Positions 1-6,953 of a DNA stretch of 22,109 nt are shown piece after piece; positions within the stretch are counted from its first letter, which is position 1, and each line of letters begins with the position of its first letter. A model generated the notes under the pieces. The model made no database searches. It saw only the letters and a program-made list of their open reading frames with translations, and was not told where the DNA came from. Both the position numbers and the translations under genes were made by a program. Origin of the DNA: FEN-727 sp036508635 (GTDB lineage: Bacteria > Actinomycetota > Geothermincolia > Fen-727 > Anoxymicrobiaceae); NCBI GenBank assembly GCA_036508635.1, contig DATCGY010000313.1:1-22109 (forward strand), read 5' to 3'.

Positions 1-1
1 G

Positions 2-676
2 TACGAGGAGTGGGTGCTGGTCGAAAACCCGACCGGGTCGGCTGCGGCAACCCACTTCTTCTTCATGAACTCCGACAAGGTGATTGAGGGGCCGGTCAAG
101 AGCGTCAAACCGGGGCAACGGGTCTCGGTGCGTGTCAACGACTACATGCCGGACTCGGAAGTCTCCACTCTTGTCCTTACTGAAAGTGACTCCCAGAAGG
201 TCGTCGTCGAGCGCGCGATGTATATCAGGGCGCCCGACGGCAAGCTCGGCGCGCACAACTCGGTCGGTTCCTCCTACTCCAGCACGGGCTGGTACCTGCC
301 CGAGGGGTGCACGTCTTCGGGCTACGACGAGTGGGTGCTCGTGATGAATCCGAGTCCCGATACCGCGGTGAGCGTCCAGCTCACGTTCATGACGACCGAA
401 GGCGCCGTGCCGGGACCTGGCGCGTCGCTACCCCCGGCTTCACGCAAGACATTCCACGTCAACGATTATGTCACCGGAGATGTCTCTACTCGCGTGGAAA
501 GCGATGGTTACGTCGTGGCCGAGCGCTCAATGTATATAAATGGGCGTGACGGCAAAGCGGGCGCGCACAACTCGCTCGGGCTAATGGCCTCGTACGTGGA
601 CGGGTCGGGTGCTGGTGCCGCATCCCCACGGTCCGAGGAGATATCTACGCTGAGGTCGGAGTTCCTGGGACGGTAG
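2..676 (+). CDS. C-terminal part of a secreted/surface repeat protein (5' end outside window)
   Basis: The frame is open from the first bases of the window and has no convincing start, so the gene begins upstream. About 225 codons are visible. They contain two copies of a roughly 100-residue repeat. Each copy opens with Y(E/D)EWVLV.NP, has V.VNDY in the middle, and ends with ER(A/S)MYI...D.K.GAHNS(V/L)G. The copies start near positions 2 and 326. A linker WYLPEGCT separates them, and a Ser/Gly/Ala-rich tail follows the second. Repeats of this kind are common in predicted extracellular proteins of uncultured Actinobacteria (recalled, not searched). They look like beta-rich extracellular modules; the function is unknown. 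No membrane anchor or sorting signal is visible at the C-terminus. Confidence 0.8.
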   Translation, partial: YEEWVLVENPTGSAAATHFFFMNSDKVIEGPVKSVKPGQRVSVRVNDYMPDSEVSTLVLTESDSQKVVVERAMYIRAPDGKLGAHNSVGSSYSSTGWYLPEGCTSSGYDEWVLVMNPSPDTAVSVQLTFMTTEGAVPGPGASLPPASRKTFHVNDYVTGDVSTRVESDGYVVAERSMYINGRDGKAGAHNSLGLMASYVDGSGAGAASPRSEEISTLRSEFLGR

Positions 677-706
677 GTTCCGTCTCACGCCCGCGCGTCA
701 TACCGT

Positions 707-734
707 TTTACGCCCCGCCCAAATAGGGTAAAAT
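707..734 (+). promoter_or_regulatory. Candidate sigma-70 promoter for the cysteine-cluster gene
   Basis: A TTTACG -35-like box (707-712) and a TAAAAT -10 box (729-734) are separated by 16 bp. They lie about 65 bp upstream of the GTG start at 799, in the only gap between the repeat protein and the next gene. The call rests on the motifs alone. Confidence 0.4.
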
Positions 735-798
735 CACATCTCACCCGCTAAGAAACGTGCTTGCCGCCGCCGGCAGGCGCAAAGGGAGGTACGACCCG

Positions 799-1152
799 GT
801 GAAGGTTAAGTGCGACGCCTGCGGGCGTGAATTCTACAAGGTCTACTGGGACATGGAGCCGCACCTGTGCCGCTCGTGCCAGGCGCTGGCCAGGTCCGCC
901 TGCGCCGAGTGCGAGGGCTGGTGCTGCCAGCGGCCGAACGAAGAGGGACGCATAGCGCTGCTGGACGACGAGAAAGAGCGCTTCGGCTTCAAGCGTGACT
1001 GGATGTGGGCGGAGCCGTGCAGGTGGCGCGACCCGCAGTCCGGCTACTGCATGCTTAGGGCGCGCTTCCAGCCTACCGTCTGCAAAGAGTACGTCTGTGA
1101 CGATATGGTCAAAGTCGCTCGTGCCGCGCTGGCGGTCAAGAGCCCCGGTTGA
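799..1152 (+). CDS. YkgJ-like zinc/iron-chelating cysteine-cluster protein with N-terminal zinc ribbon
   Basis: This is a 117-residue protein starting at a GTG preceded by GGAGGT (785-790) at 8-nt spacing. An in-frame GTG at 757 has no such site. The N-terminus carries a CxxC pair (C5, C8) and a second pair (C24, C27), like a zinc ribbon. The rest follows the YkgJ-type pattern: CxxC then CC (C35, C38, C42, C43), C74, C84, and a final C95 and C100 around a QPTVCKEYVC motif. YkgJ-family proteins are thought to bind zinc or an iron-sulfur cluster, but their cellular role is poorly known. The gene stands alone, with its own promoter candidate upstream and a clear terminator downstream. Confidence 0.75.
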   Translation: MKVKCDACGREFYKVYWDMEPHLCRSCQALARSACAECEGWCCQRPNEEGRIALLDDEKERFGFKRDWMWAEPCRWRDPQSGYCMLRARFQPTVCKEYVCDDMVKVARAALAVKSPG

Positions 1153-1181
1153 ACAGAAGAAGCTGATATCCCGATTATTTT

Positions 1182-1216
1182 CCGGACCACCGTCGCTCTA
1201 CGGAGGCCGGTTTTTT
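1182..1216 (+). terminator. Rho-independent terminator of the cysteine-cluster gene
   Basis: The arms 1182-1193 (CCGGACCACCGT) and 1200-1210 (ACGGAGGCCGG) form a GC-rich stem with one bulge and one mismatch. Six T residues follow at 1211-1216. It sits 30 bp after the stop of the preceding gene. Confidence 0.8.
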
Positions 1217-1285
1217 CCTTCAAAGACCGCATCACCCGACAGTATTATGTAGCGATACAACTCTAGCAATCCAACCAATCGGCGA

Positions 1286-1313
1286 TTGCATCCCTGGGCG
1301 AGGCAGGTATAAT
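1286..1313 (+). promoter_or_regulatory. Promoter of first response regulator
   Basis: A perfect TATAAT (1308-1313) lies 16 bp downstream of TTGCAT (1286-1291), with the start codon about 95 bp further on. The remainder of 1217-1409 shows no gene. Confidence 0.55.
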
Positions 1314-1409
1314 TCATATCTACAGGTGCGTGTTTTAGAATCGAAGGCGATTTGATGCGCATCGTTATGGGTGCTGACGCGGACCCACGATAGTGGAGGT
1401 AGGGCGAAG

Positions 1410-1820
1410 ATGCAGAATGAGCTTGAAACAAAACGGGTGCTCGTGGTTGACGACGATCGAGACTTCGTAAAAACCCTTGAGGTGTACTTGAAGTACGCGG
1501 GTTACGAGGTGTCGTGCGCGTTCGGTGGTATTGGCGCGCTCGAAGAGCTTCGCATCACCAATCCGTCAGCCGTAATACTCGACGTGATGATGCCGGACAT
1601 CGATGGGCGTCGCGTTGTGCGCTACATCAGGGAGAAGATGGGTGACAGCACGCCCGTCATAATCCTGTCGGCCTTGAGCGACCCGAACTCTCGCATGGAC
1701 CTCCTTATGGAGGGGGCAAACGAGTTCCTCACCAAGCCGTGCGAGCCCGAGCACATCTTTAAGACTGTCGAGCATGTGACCACTCCGGACTCCAGCTTTC
1801 TGGATTCGCACCTGCATTGA
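1410..1820 (+). CDS. Single-domain response regulator (receiver only), copy 1
   Basis: The 136-residue product starts at ATG 1410, which has GGAGGT at 1395-1400. An in-frame GTG at 1371 lies upstream of that ribosome site and is less likely. It is a CheY-like receiver with the acidic pair D14/D15 in VVDDD, phospho-acceptor D58 in VILDVMMPDIDG, the switch Ser S87 and the conserved K109 in LTKPC. There is no output domain, only a short tail rich in Ser, Asp and His. It probably passes phosphate to, or docks on, a partner protein. About two thirds of its residues match the next gene, so the pair is a tandem duplication. No cognate kinase lies nearby. Confidence 0.88.
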   Translation: MQNELETKRVLVVDDDRDFVKTLEVYLKYAGYEVSCAFGGIGALEELRITNPSAVILDVMMPDIDGRRVVRYIREKMGDSTPVIILSALSDPNSRMDLLMEGANEFLTKPCEPEHIFKTVEHVTTPDSSFLDSHLH

Positions 1821-1893
1821 GTAGCGCAGACCCGGTTCGGACCAGGTCCGAGGTGGCACCGGGGTGGATAATGAACCGCTGGCGGGCCCTTCG

Positions 1894-1921
1894 TTGATCT
1901 AGAAGGGGGCGCCTGTATAAT
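1894..1921 (+). promoter_or_regulatory. Promoter of second response regulator
   Basis: TTGATC (1894-1899), a 16-bp spacer and a perfect TATAAT (1916-1921). The leader to the ATG at 1984 is about 55 nt. The box and spacer arrangement matches that of the first regulator's promoter. Confidence 0.6.
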
Positions 1922-1983
1922 ATCAGGGCAATACGAGGGTAGACTGCTGGTGCGGTCAGAGGAATGCAGGGTGGTAATCGCGA

Positions 1984-2364
1984 ATGGCGGTGGATTCTGA
2001 TCCCAAGCATGTCTTGCTTGTGGACGACGATAGTGACTTCGTCAGGATTCTGGAGCTATATCTCAAGCTGTCCGGGCTCGATGTGACATGCGCTTTCTGC
2101 GGGATGGGCGCACTCGAAGAGCTCCGCGTTGCCAGCCCCTCCGCCGTCATATTAGACCTGGTGATGCCGGATATCGACGGAGTCGGCGTCTGCAGGCACA
2201 TCAGGGAGAAGATGGGCGACAGCGAGACCCCGGTGATAGTTCTGACCGCGCTGAGTGACGCAAAGTCGCGTAACGAGATGCTTCAGGCCGGCGCTAACGA
2301 GTACTTCACAAAGCCTTGCGACTTCGAGGTTATATTCAAGGCAGTGGAGCAATACACCTCGTAG
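1984..2364 (+). CDS. Single-domain response regulator (receiver only), copy 2
   Basis: A 126-residue CheY-like receiver with acidic D14/D15 in LVDDD, phospho-acceptor D58 in VILDLVMPDIDG, switch T88 and K110 in FTKPC. It aligns end to end with the product at 1410-1820. Shared blocks include GALEELR, SAVILD, MPDIDG, IREKMGDS and TKPC, about two thirds identical by my hand count. It lacks the longer tail of copy 1 and any output domain. The ribosome site is a modest GGGTGG. It has its own promoter, so the two copies can be expressed independently. Confidence 0.88.
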   Translation: MAVDSDPKHVLLVDDDSDFVRILELYLKLSGLDVTCAFCGMGALEELRVASPSAVILDLVMPDIDGVGVCRHIREKMGDSETPVIVLTALSDAKSRNEMLQAGANEYFTKPCDFEVIFKAVEQYTS

Positions 2365-2534
2365 CGGGCCTCCGCTCGCCGCGTGGAAAGCCCAACCGGG
2401 AACCCTCATGTTTTCCCACTCGTCCACAGCATTGCGCCTTTCGCGTTATACTTTTTTTGAATGCCCGAGGCCTGCCGGCGTCGAAATCCTCGTAAACATG
2501 CATTAGTGGGCCCGACAATATTCCAGGGGGCTGG

Positions 2535-3458
2535 ATGGCTCTTGCTTTCGGAGTACTGCTTGCGCTGATCGGCACAGTACTCATCAACTACAGTAACTAC
2601 CTCATGAAGAGGGAGCTCGAGTTCCTGCCGCGCATTGGCAGCCAGTCGGCCATCAAGACCATTCGCGCATTCACGAGCTGCCGCCCCTGGCTCCAGGCGC
2701 AGGGCCTCCAGATAATGGGGACTTTTGGACACGGCATAGCCGTCGGCCTCGCGCCCCTGTCGGTGATACAACCTATAAACGCTTCGGGGATCTGCCTGCT
2801 GGTGCTTCTTGCCGTCACCCGCCTCAAGGAGAAGGCGTCCGTTGTTGACTGGATTGGCATCGGGTCCATCGTCCTCGGGGTGTTGATGCTCGGCGTCACG
2901 CTGGTTCAGTCCAGCTCCAAGACTCCGGAATACAGGCCCGCAATCCTGTGGCTCTTCATCGTCCTGCTGGTCGGCGTCGTCATTGCGAGCCTGACTGCCG
3001 CTTTCATGAGAGAGGACGACCGCGCCTCCTCGCTGCTGGGTATCGGCAACGGGGTGCTGGTAGGGCTGACCGCGATATTCATGAAGATGGCCTGGACGGA
3101 TATCGGCAACCGATGGGGCGAGTTCAGGGTGGCGGGTTTCGTCTATTCCGCTTATTTCTGGATCGCCATCGTGACCACGGTGGTCTCGCTCGTGATATTC
3201 CAGACGGCATTGCAGAGGGGCTCGGCCATAGTCGTCGTTCCCCTTGTGACCGGCTTCAGCAACCTGATACCCATCATCGTGGGCCTGGTCGCGTTCCGCG
3301 AGCCGTTCCCGACGAGCAGCGTCATGGCCTCTCTTCGCCTCGCCTCGATATTCCTGATCATCGGCGGAGCGGTGCTTCTTTCCTTGCGGCGCGACGGGGG
3401 CCGGGCCAGAAAGAAGGTCTATAAAGATCGCGCCGCGAGAACCGCGCTCGCGGAGTAA
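2535..3458 (+). CDS. DMT-superfamily (EamA/NIPA-like) multi-spanning membrane protein
   Basis: The 307-residue protein starts at ATG 2535 behind AGGGGG. It has about nine to ten hydrophobic segments from residue 3 to about residue 285, then a basic cytoplasmic tail. The segment around residue 75 (GLAPLSVIQPINASG) followed by LKEK resembles the conserved loop of drug/metabolite-transporter and NIPA-type proteins, and a second half-repeat (VVVPLVTGFSNLIPIIVGLVAFREPF) follows later. This suggests an internally duplicated DMT fold. The substrate cannot be told from sequence; small metabolites or divalent cations are both possible. A hairpin follows directly. A TATACT box at 2447-2452 could be its -10 element, but no good -35 is visible. 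Confidence 0.75.
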   Translation: MALAFGVLLALIGTVLINYSNYLMKRELEFLPRIGSQSAIKTIRAFTSCRPWLQAQGLQIMGTFGHGIAVGLAPLSVIQPINASGICLLVLLAVTRLKEKASVVDWIGIGSIVLGVLMLGVTLVQSSSKTPEYRPAILWLFIVLLVGVVIASLTAAFMREDDRASSLLGIGNGVLVGLTAIFMKMAWTDIGNRWGEFRVAGFVYSAYFWIAIVTTVVSLVIFQTALQRGSAIVVVPLVTGFSNLIPIIVGLVAFREPFPTSSVMASLRLASIFLIIGGAVLLSLRRDGGRARKKVYKDRAARTALAE

Positions 3459-3465
3459 TCCGCGC

Positions 3466-3483
3466 GACCCGGGCGCCCGGGTC
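3466..3483 (+). terminator. Putative terminator hairpin (18-bp perfect palindrome)
   Basis: GACCCGGGCGCCCGGGTC is a perfect inverted repeat 8 bp after the transporter stop codon. As RNA it gives a 7-bp stem with a GCGC loop. The downstream T tract is weak, so termination could be incomplete. Confidence 0.5.
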
Positions 3484-3563
3484 ACCACGATTTTCGCTCT
3501 TGCGCGGCAAGGTTCCTTTCGCGCGGCCGGCAAAGCGATTACAATATTTCCCGGGTGATCTGA

Positions 3564-4325
3564 TTGGGTGAAAGTAACGTTGTAGCGTTCTTCGATCTCG
3601 ATAACACGCTTCTCGATGGCGCGAACGGAAATATCTATGCGCTCCGGATGGTCAGAGAAGGCTACATGGGCCCGCGCGTGCTCCTCGAGGTCCTCAGGTA
3701 TACCGCTCTATACAAGATGAACCGCCTGCCGAGGCAAGATGTCTACAGGAGGGTCCTCGAGATAATGGGTCAGTACACCATTGTAGACATGATCGGTTTC
3801 ATGGACCGCAACTTCGAGACGCACATCGTCCCGAGGTTGTACCAGGGTGGGGTCGACGTCGTCAGGGAACACCGCGATAAAGGACATATCACCGTCATCG
3901 CTACGGCCGCCGGAGAGTACATCGCCGAGCGGGTGAGGGCGCAACTCGGGGCGGACGACATCATCGCCAGCTACACCCCGACCGACGGAGACCATATGAC
4001 CAGCGACGAGCTCGGGCCCATGGCTTTCATGGAAGGGAAGCTCGACATGGCGGCTGAATTCTGCGAGTCGAAGGGCGCCGACATGAAAGATTGCTGGTTC
4101 TACTCGGACAGCGCCAGCGACCTTCCATTGCTCGAGGCCGTCGGGCATCCGGTGATGGTCAACCCCCAGTTAAAGCTGAGGCAGGAAACGCGAGGCAGGG
4201 ACTGGCCTGTTCTCCATTTCAAGGAGTACGCGAAGTTCGACGAGATCAAGCGCCCCCAGCGACTGATCAACCCCGATATGACAGATGCAATGCTAGCTTA
4301 CGAGGCCTCGCTTCAGGGCGATTAG
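3564..4325 (+). CDS. HAD-superfamily IB hydrolase (phosphoserine-phosphatase-like)
   Basis: A 253-residue protein. The only in-frame start ahead of the first HAD motif is TTG 3564, after a weak GGTGAT-type ribosome site. A TACAAT -10-like box lies at 3540-3545. All four HAD motifs are present: motif I DLDNTLLDG (nucleophile D11, acid D13), motif II T114 in VIATAAG, motif III K159, and motif IV SDSASDLPLLEAVG (D182, D186). Between motifs I and II there is an alpha-helical cap, as in the IB subclass that includes SerB-like phosphatases. It should hydrolyse a phosphomonoester with Mg2+; the substrate is unknown. The C-terminal tail after residue 205 is typical of HAD-IB hydrolases related to acyl-lipid enzymes. 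It appears monocistronic. Confidence 0.85.
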   Translation: MGESNVVAFFDLDNTLLDGANGNIYALRMVREGYMGPRVLLEVLRYTALYKMNRLPRQDVYRRVLEIMGQYTIVDMIGFMDRNFETHIVPRLYQGGVDVVREHRDKGHITVIATAAGEYIAERVRAQLGADDIIASYTPTDGDHMTSDELGPMAFMEGKLDMAAEFCESKGADMKDCWFYSDSASDLPLLEAVGHPVMVNPQLKLRQETRGRDWPVLHFKEYAKFDEIKRPQRLINPDMTDAMLAYEASLQGD

Positions 4326-4352
4326 GCCCGGGTCCCCCATGCGGGTGGTAAA

Positions 4353-4500
4353 TCACCCATATCACATAGTTGATATCTCCTATTGGTTATTATATTTATA
4401 ATATTGCCTTTGGTTGGTCTGTTTGAGTCACCCATTAGTCTAATTTTTCGCTCTCCAAAAGTATGAAAATCACCCTCACCCATAAGTGTGAAAAGCACCC
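4353..4500 (+). repeat. AT-rich intergenic patch with TCACCCAT direct repeats
   Basis: The gap 4326-4569 holds no recognisable gene. Its centre (about 4361-4470) is far more AT-rich than the surroundings. The 8-mer TCACCCAT occurs three times, at 4353-4360, 4428-4435 and 4476-4483. A 25-bp tandem repeat starts at 4459 and again at 4484, with the core AAGTRTGAAAAKCACCC. Short multiple repeats of this kind resemble the terminal transposase-binding repeats of IS21-family elements, so this may be an insertion-sequence end. No transposase is present, so it could equally be a regulatory array. Confidence 0.5.
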
Positions 4501-4569
4501 GAACTCCTAGACCAAGCCGTCACAAGATGTTAGATTCGCTGCACTCCGGTATTACTTCGAGGAGGATCG

Positions 4570-4662
4570 ATGCAGTACTTTCGAGACGATGATCTTCTCA
4601 AATGGGTGGTTGAGGGACATCGGCAGCTGCGGCAGGCACGGGTGAAGGGAGAAGGTCTATGA
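4570..4662 (+). CDS. Candidate 30-residue small protein or leader peptide
   Basis: An ATG at 4570 is preceded by AGGAGG (4560-4565) at 4-nt spacing, one of the strongest ribosome sites in this stretch. The frame runs 30 codons (MQYFRDDDLLKWV..., charged, no membrane segment) and ends in TGA overlapping the ATG of the secreted protein gene (ATGA, 4659-4662). That overlap implies translational coupling. I do not recognise the peptide. It could be a small protein, a leader peptide, or the surviving 5' end of a larger gene lost when the neighbouring AT-rich patch arrived. Confidence 0.4.
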   Translation: MQYFRDDDLLKWVVEGHRQLRQARVKGEGL

Positions 4663-6377
4663 GGCGGTCAATTGTTCTTCTAATGGTATTCGCATTGCTA
4701 TCATCCATCCTTATTCCGCTCTTCGCAGGCGGTCTTGCGCTGGCCGAAGACGGGGTCGTAAAGCAAGATTTCACTGACCCGGCCTCGGGTTACTCCGACT
4801 TCGTGCATCCGTGGGTGAACTGGGACCTCACGAGGGGAGACCTCAAGGTGGCCTACAGCCTCGACATGAGCCAGTTCACTCCCGCAAACGGCAACTCGGA
4901 CGTATCCGAGGTCGGCATAGTCGACCATAAGAGCGCCGCCGGTCAGATCGGCTGGATGGCTACTGCGGCTCCCCAGGCCGGCGACAAGTACGACAATAAC
5001 TTCGACCAGAACGACAGGCTGGCCCTGCGCAGCGCCAAGGCGTGGGACAACGACTACATGACCTATGACACGGCGTACCAGGCGCCGAACACGTACACCA
5101 CCTATCCCTGGTGGCCGTGGGGGTCGCCCTGGGACCCGTTCAAGAGCTGCGGCATATGGTTCGACCGCGGCGCGGCCGATGGCACCCCACAGGCGGGCCT
5201 TTACGGCGGAAAGATGTGTAACACCGGCGGGAAATACGATGTCACTATCACGTACCATGCCGTCGACGCTGGCAACGGGGTCATGTTCGCCACCGTCAAC
5301 GGCGTACCGACGGGATTCTATAAGCTGAATACAACCCCGTATGCTGGCGAGCCCCAGTACACTCCGGTCGGCAAGGCTTTCGTGGGCGACATGACGAGCG
5401 TTCAGGTCTACTCGAAGCTCCTGGGCCAGAAAGTGGCGATAACCAATCTGAGCGCCACGGGCAGCCCGGCGGCTCCTACGCTTTCAAACATCTCGCCGAA
5501 CGCGGCCGAGCAGGGCGATAACCTCAAAGGCGTACTGCTAAACGGCACCGATTTTAGGCCAGTTACGTCGACATTGCAGCTCAAGCCGGACGCTGGCGCG
5601 GCGATCAACACGACCGCCGTAAACTACATGGATAAATGCTGGGTAAACGCCGACATAAAGATTCCCGATAACGCAGTGGTGGGACCATACGACACCAACT
5701 TCTGGCACAACGACGACACGACCAAAGTCGCCAACCTGCCTGACTCGTTCAAAATCTCTTACGCGAGGCCGCAGGTCAATTCGAGCGGTAGCGCCCACTG
5801 CAGGCCCAACCAGACGGTAACCGTCAGCGTCGCCGGTAAATACTTCCGGAACACGCCCATGACGGTAAAGCTGGTAAGAGGCCTCGAGTCCATCCAGGGC
5901 AAGAACGTGAAGTGGGTCTCGTCGACCCAGGTAAAGGCTGATTTCACTATCCCGGCGGGCGCCACTATCGGTTGTGATTGGGACCTGTACCTGTCGCATA
6001 ACGACGACGCCAAGGTGGCGACGTTGCCCGGAGGCTTCTCGGTTGATGCCCACATGGACATCATCAACCCGTTCGGCATCTTCAACTGGATATGGCTGAA
6101 GGCACCCGGCCTCCTCAAGGTGGTGCTGTACTCGGAAGGCAACTTTGACGCTACGACCATATTCCCGCTCGCGGTAGATCTTGGTGGTTCGTTCGCGATC
6201 GCGACCAATCCTCAGGACGTGAACCACGACGGCAAGAAAGACCAGATATTCTACTTCAACAATATGGCGGTTAACCTGCCTGTAGGGATCAAGAACGTCA
6301 GGATGTTGGGCGCCTCTTGGGACCTGAAGCGCATCCAGGCCTGGGATACCACCAAGGTCTTCAAGTTCCTCTTCTAA
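4659..6377 (+). CDS. Secreted protein with two IPT/TIG-like domains and a C-terminal calcium-loop-like motif
   Basis: The 572-residue protein begins with a signal peptide: MRR, then a long hydrophobic stretch, with likely cleavage after ALA near residue 29. Residues about 30-265 are Trp/Asp/Asn-rich, with a PWWPWGSPWDPF cluster, and end in a segment resembling a beta-sandwich (carbohydrate-binding-like) domain. Residues about 270-368 and 370-462 are two related Ig-like repeats of IPT/TIG type. Each ends with a (W/Y)...(W/L)SHNDD- or FWHNDD-like motif followed by KVA.LP..F. The last 110 residues contain DVNHDGKKD at about 520-528, spaced like a calcium-binding loop. It is probably exported and either released or wall-associated. 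No anchor is seen. Its ATG overlaps the stop of the small ORF upstream. Ligand and function are unknown. Confidence 0.8.
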   Translation: MRRSIVLLMVFALLSSILIPLFAGGLALAEDGVVKQDFTDPASGYSDFVHPWVNWDLTRGDLKVAYSLDMSQFTPANGNSDVSEVGIVDHKSAAGQIGWMATAAPQAGDKYDNNFDQNDRLALRSAKAWDNDYMTYDTAYQAPNTYTTYPWWPWGSPWDPFKSCGIWFDRGAADGTPQAGLYGGKMCNTGGKYDVTITYHAVDAGNGVMFATVNGVPTGFYKLNTTPYAGEPQYTPVGKAFVGDMTSVQVYSKLLGQKVAITNLSATGSPAAPTLSNISPNAAEQGDNLKGVLLNGTDFRPVTSTLQLKPDAGAAINTTAVNYMDKCWVNADIKIPDNAVVGPYDTNFWHNDDTTKVANLPDSFKISYARPQVNSSGSAHCRPNQTVTVSVAGKYFRNTPMTVKLVRGLESIQGKNVKWVSSTQVKADFTIPAGATIGCDWDLYLSHNDDAKVATLPGGFSVDAHMDIINPFGIFNWIWLKAPGLLKVVLYSEGNFDATTIFPLAVDLGGSFAIATNPQDVNHDGKKDQIFYFNNMAVNLPVGIKNVRMLGASWDLKRIQAWDTTKVFKFLF

Positions 6378-6406
6378 GCAAGATGCCTTGGGGGCGAGTG
6401 TAGATA

Positions 6407-6443
6407 GATTGAGGGCGGGCTTACGAGCCCGCCCTCAATCTTT
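6407..6443. terminator. Strong bidirectional terminator between convergent genes
   Basis: A perfect 15-bp inverted repeat, 6407-6421 against 6426-6440, closes on a TACG loop (UACG, a very stable UNCG tetraloop in RNA). TTT follows on the plus strand. It lies between the secreted protein gene and the convergent DUF35/thiolase operon and can serve both. Confidence 0.85.
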
Positions 6444-6470
6444 GCGTATCTATTGTTGGAGCCGTGTAGC

Positions 6471-6935
6471 CTAATCCTCGATGTACTCGAAGCAGTCTAT
6501 GTCCACCAGGCTACCGACGGGCTCGTCGACCCAGACGGCCTTGACGCGCATTCCGACTTTCGCGTCTTTCCAATCGATGCCCGTCACGGCGCCAACGAAC
6601 CAGCTGTCAGCGCCGTCGAGCTTTATCATGGCCGAGATGAGGAACTCGTCCCTCGGGTTGCCGCGGACGTCAGCCATCTCCACCGTGTAGCTCATGACGG
6701 TGCCGGTGTCTTTGACCTCGGCGACCTCATCGATGTCGATGAAGCACTTGCGGCAGTAGGTGGGCCCGGGTACGTATACCATTCCGCATTCCGGGCAGCG
6801 TATGCCCTTGAGCTTCTTTTCCTTCATCGCCTCGGTCAGGAGCTTTACGCCACCACCTTCCATCCTGTAGTGGTAGGTGGATGTTTCCCACATGCCCTGG
6901 ACCTGGCGAGTCTCGGGTCCCATTTCAAACGCCAT
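6471..6935 (-). CDS. DUF35 zinc-ribbon/OB-fold protein, thiolase partner (copy B)
   Basis: A 154-residue protein starting at the ATG at 6935, with GGAGG 9 nt upstream. An in-frame GTG at 6944 overlaps that ribosome site and is unlikely to be used. The N-terminal helix leads to a rubredoxin-like zinc ribbon, CPEC (C47, C50) and CRKC (C61, C64), then an OB-fold that includes GTVMSYTVE and GMRVKAVW. DUF35 proteins form complexes with thiolase-like enzymes and can help bind acyl-CoA. It is the last gene of the four-gene operon, 18 bp after the thiolase-like gene at 6954-8189, its likely partner. Confidence 0.85.
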   Translation of the reverse strand: MAFEMGPETRQVQGMWETSTYHYRMEGGGVKLLTEAMKEKKLKGIRCPECGMVYVPGPTYCRKCFIDIDEVAEVKDTGTVMSYTVEMADVRGNPRDEFLISAMIKLDGADSWFVGAVTGIDWKDAKVGMRVKAVWVDEPVGSLVDIDCFEYIED

Positions 6936-6953
6936 CAATCCCACCTCCTTCGC

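Noticed and set aside
2432..2452. TTGCGC and TATACT as a promoter for the DMT-type gene
   Set aside because: The spacer is only 9 bp, too short for a sigma-70 promoter; only the -10-like box is credible.
2406..3533. A 375-codon open frame on the minus strand
   Set aside because: It is antisense to the DMT-type membrane protein and rich in Arg, Asp, Gln and His, with no domain or ribosome site.
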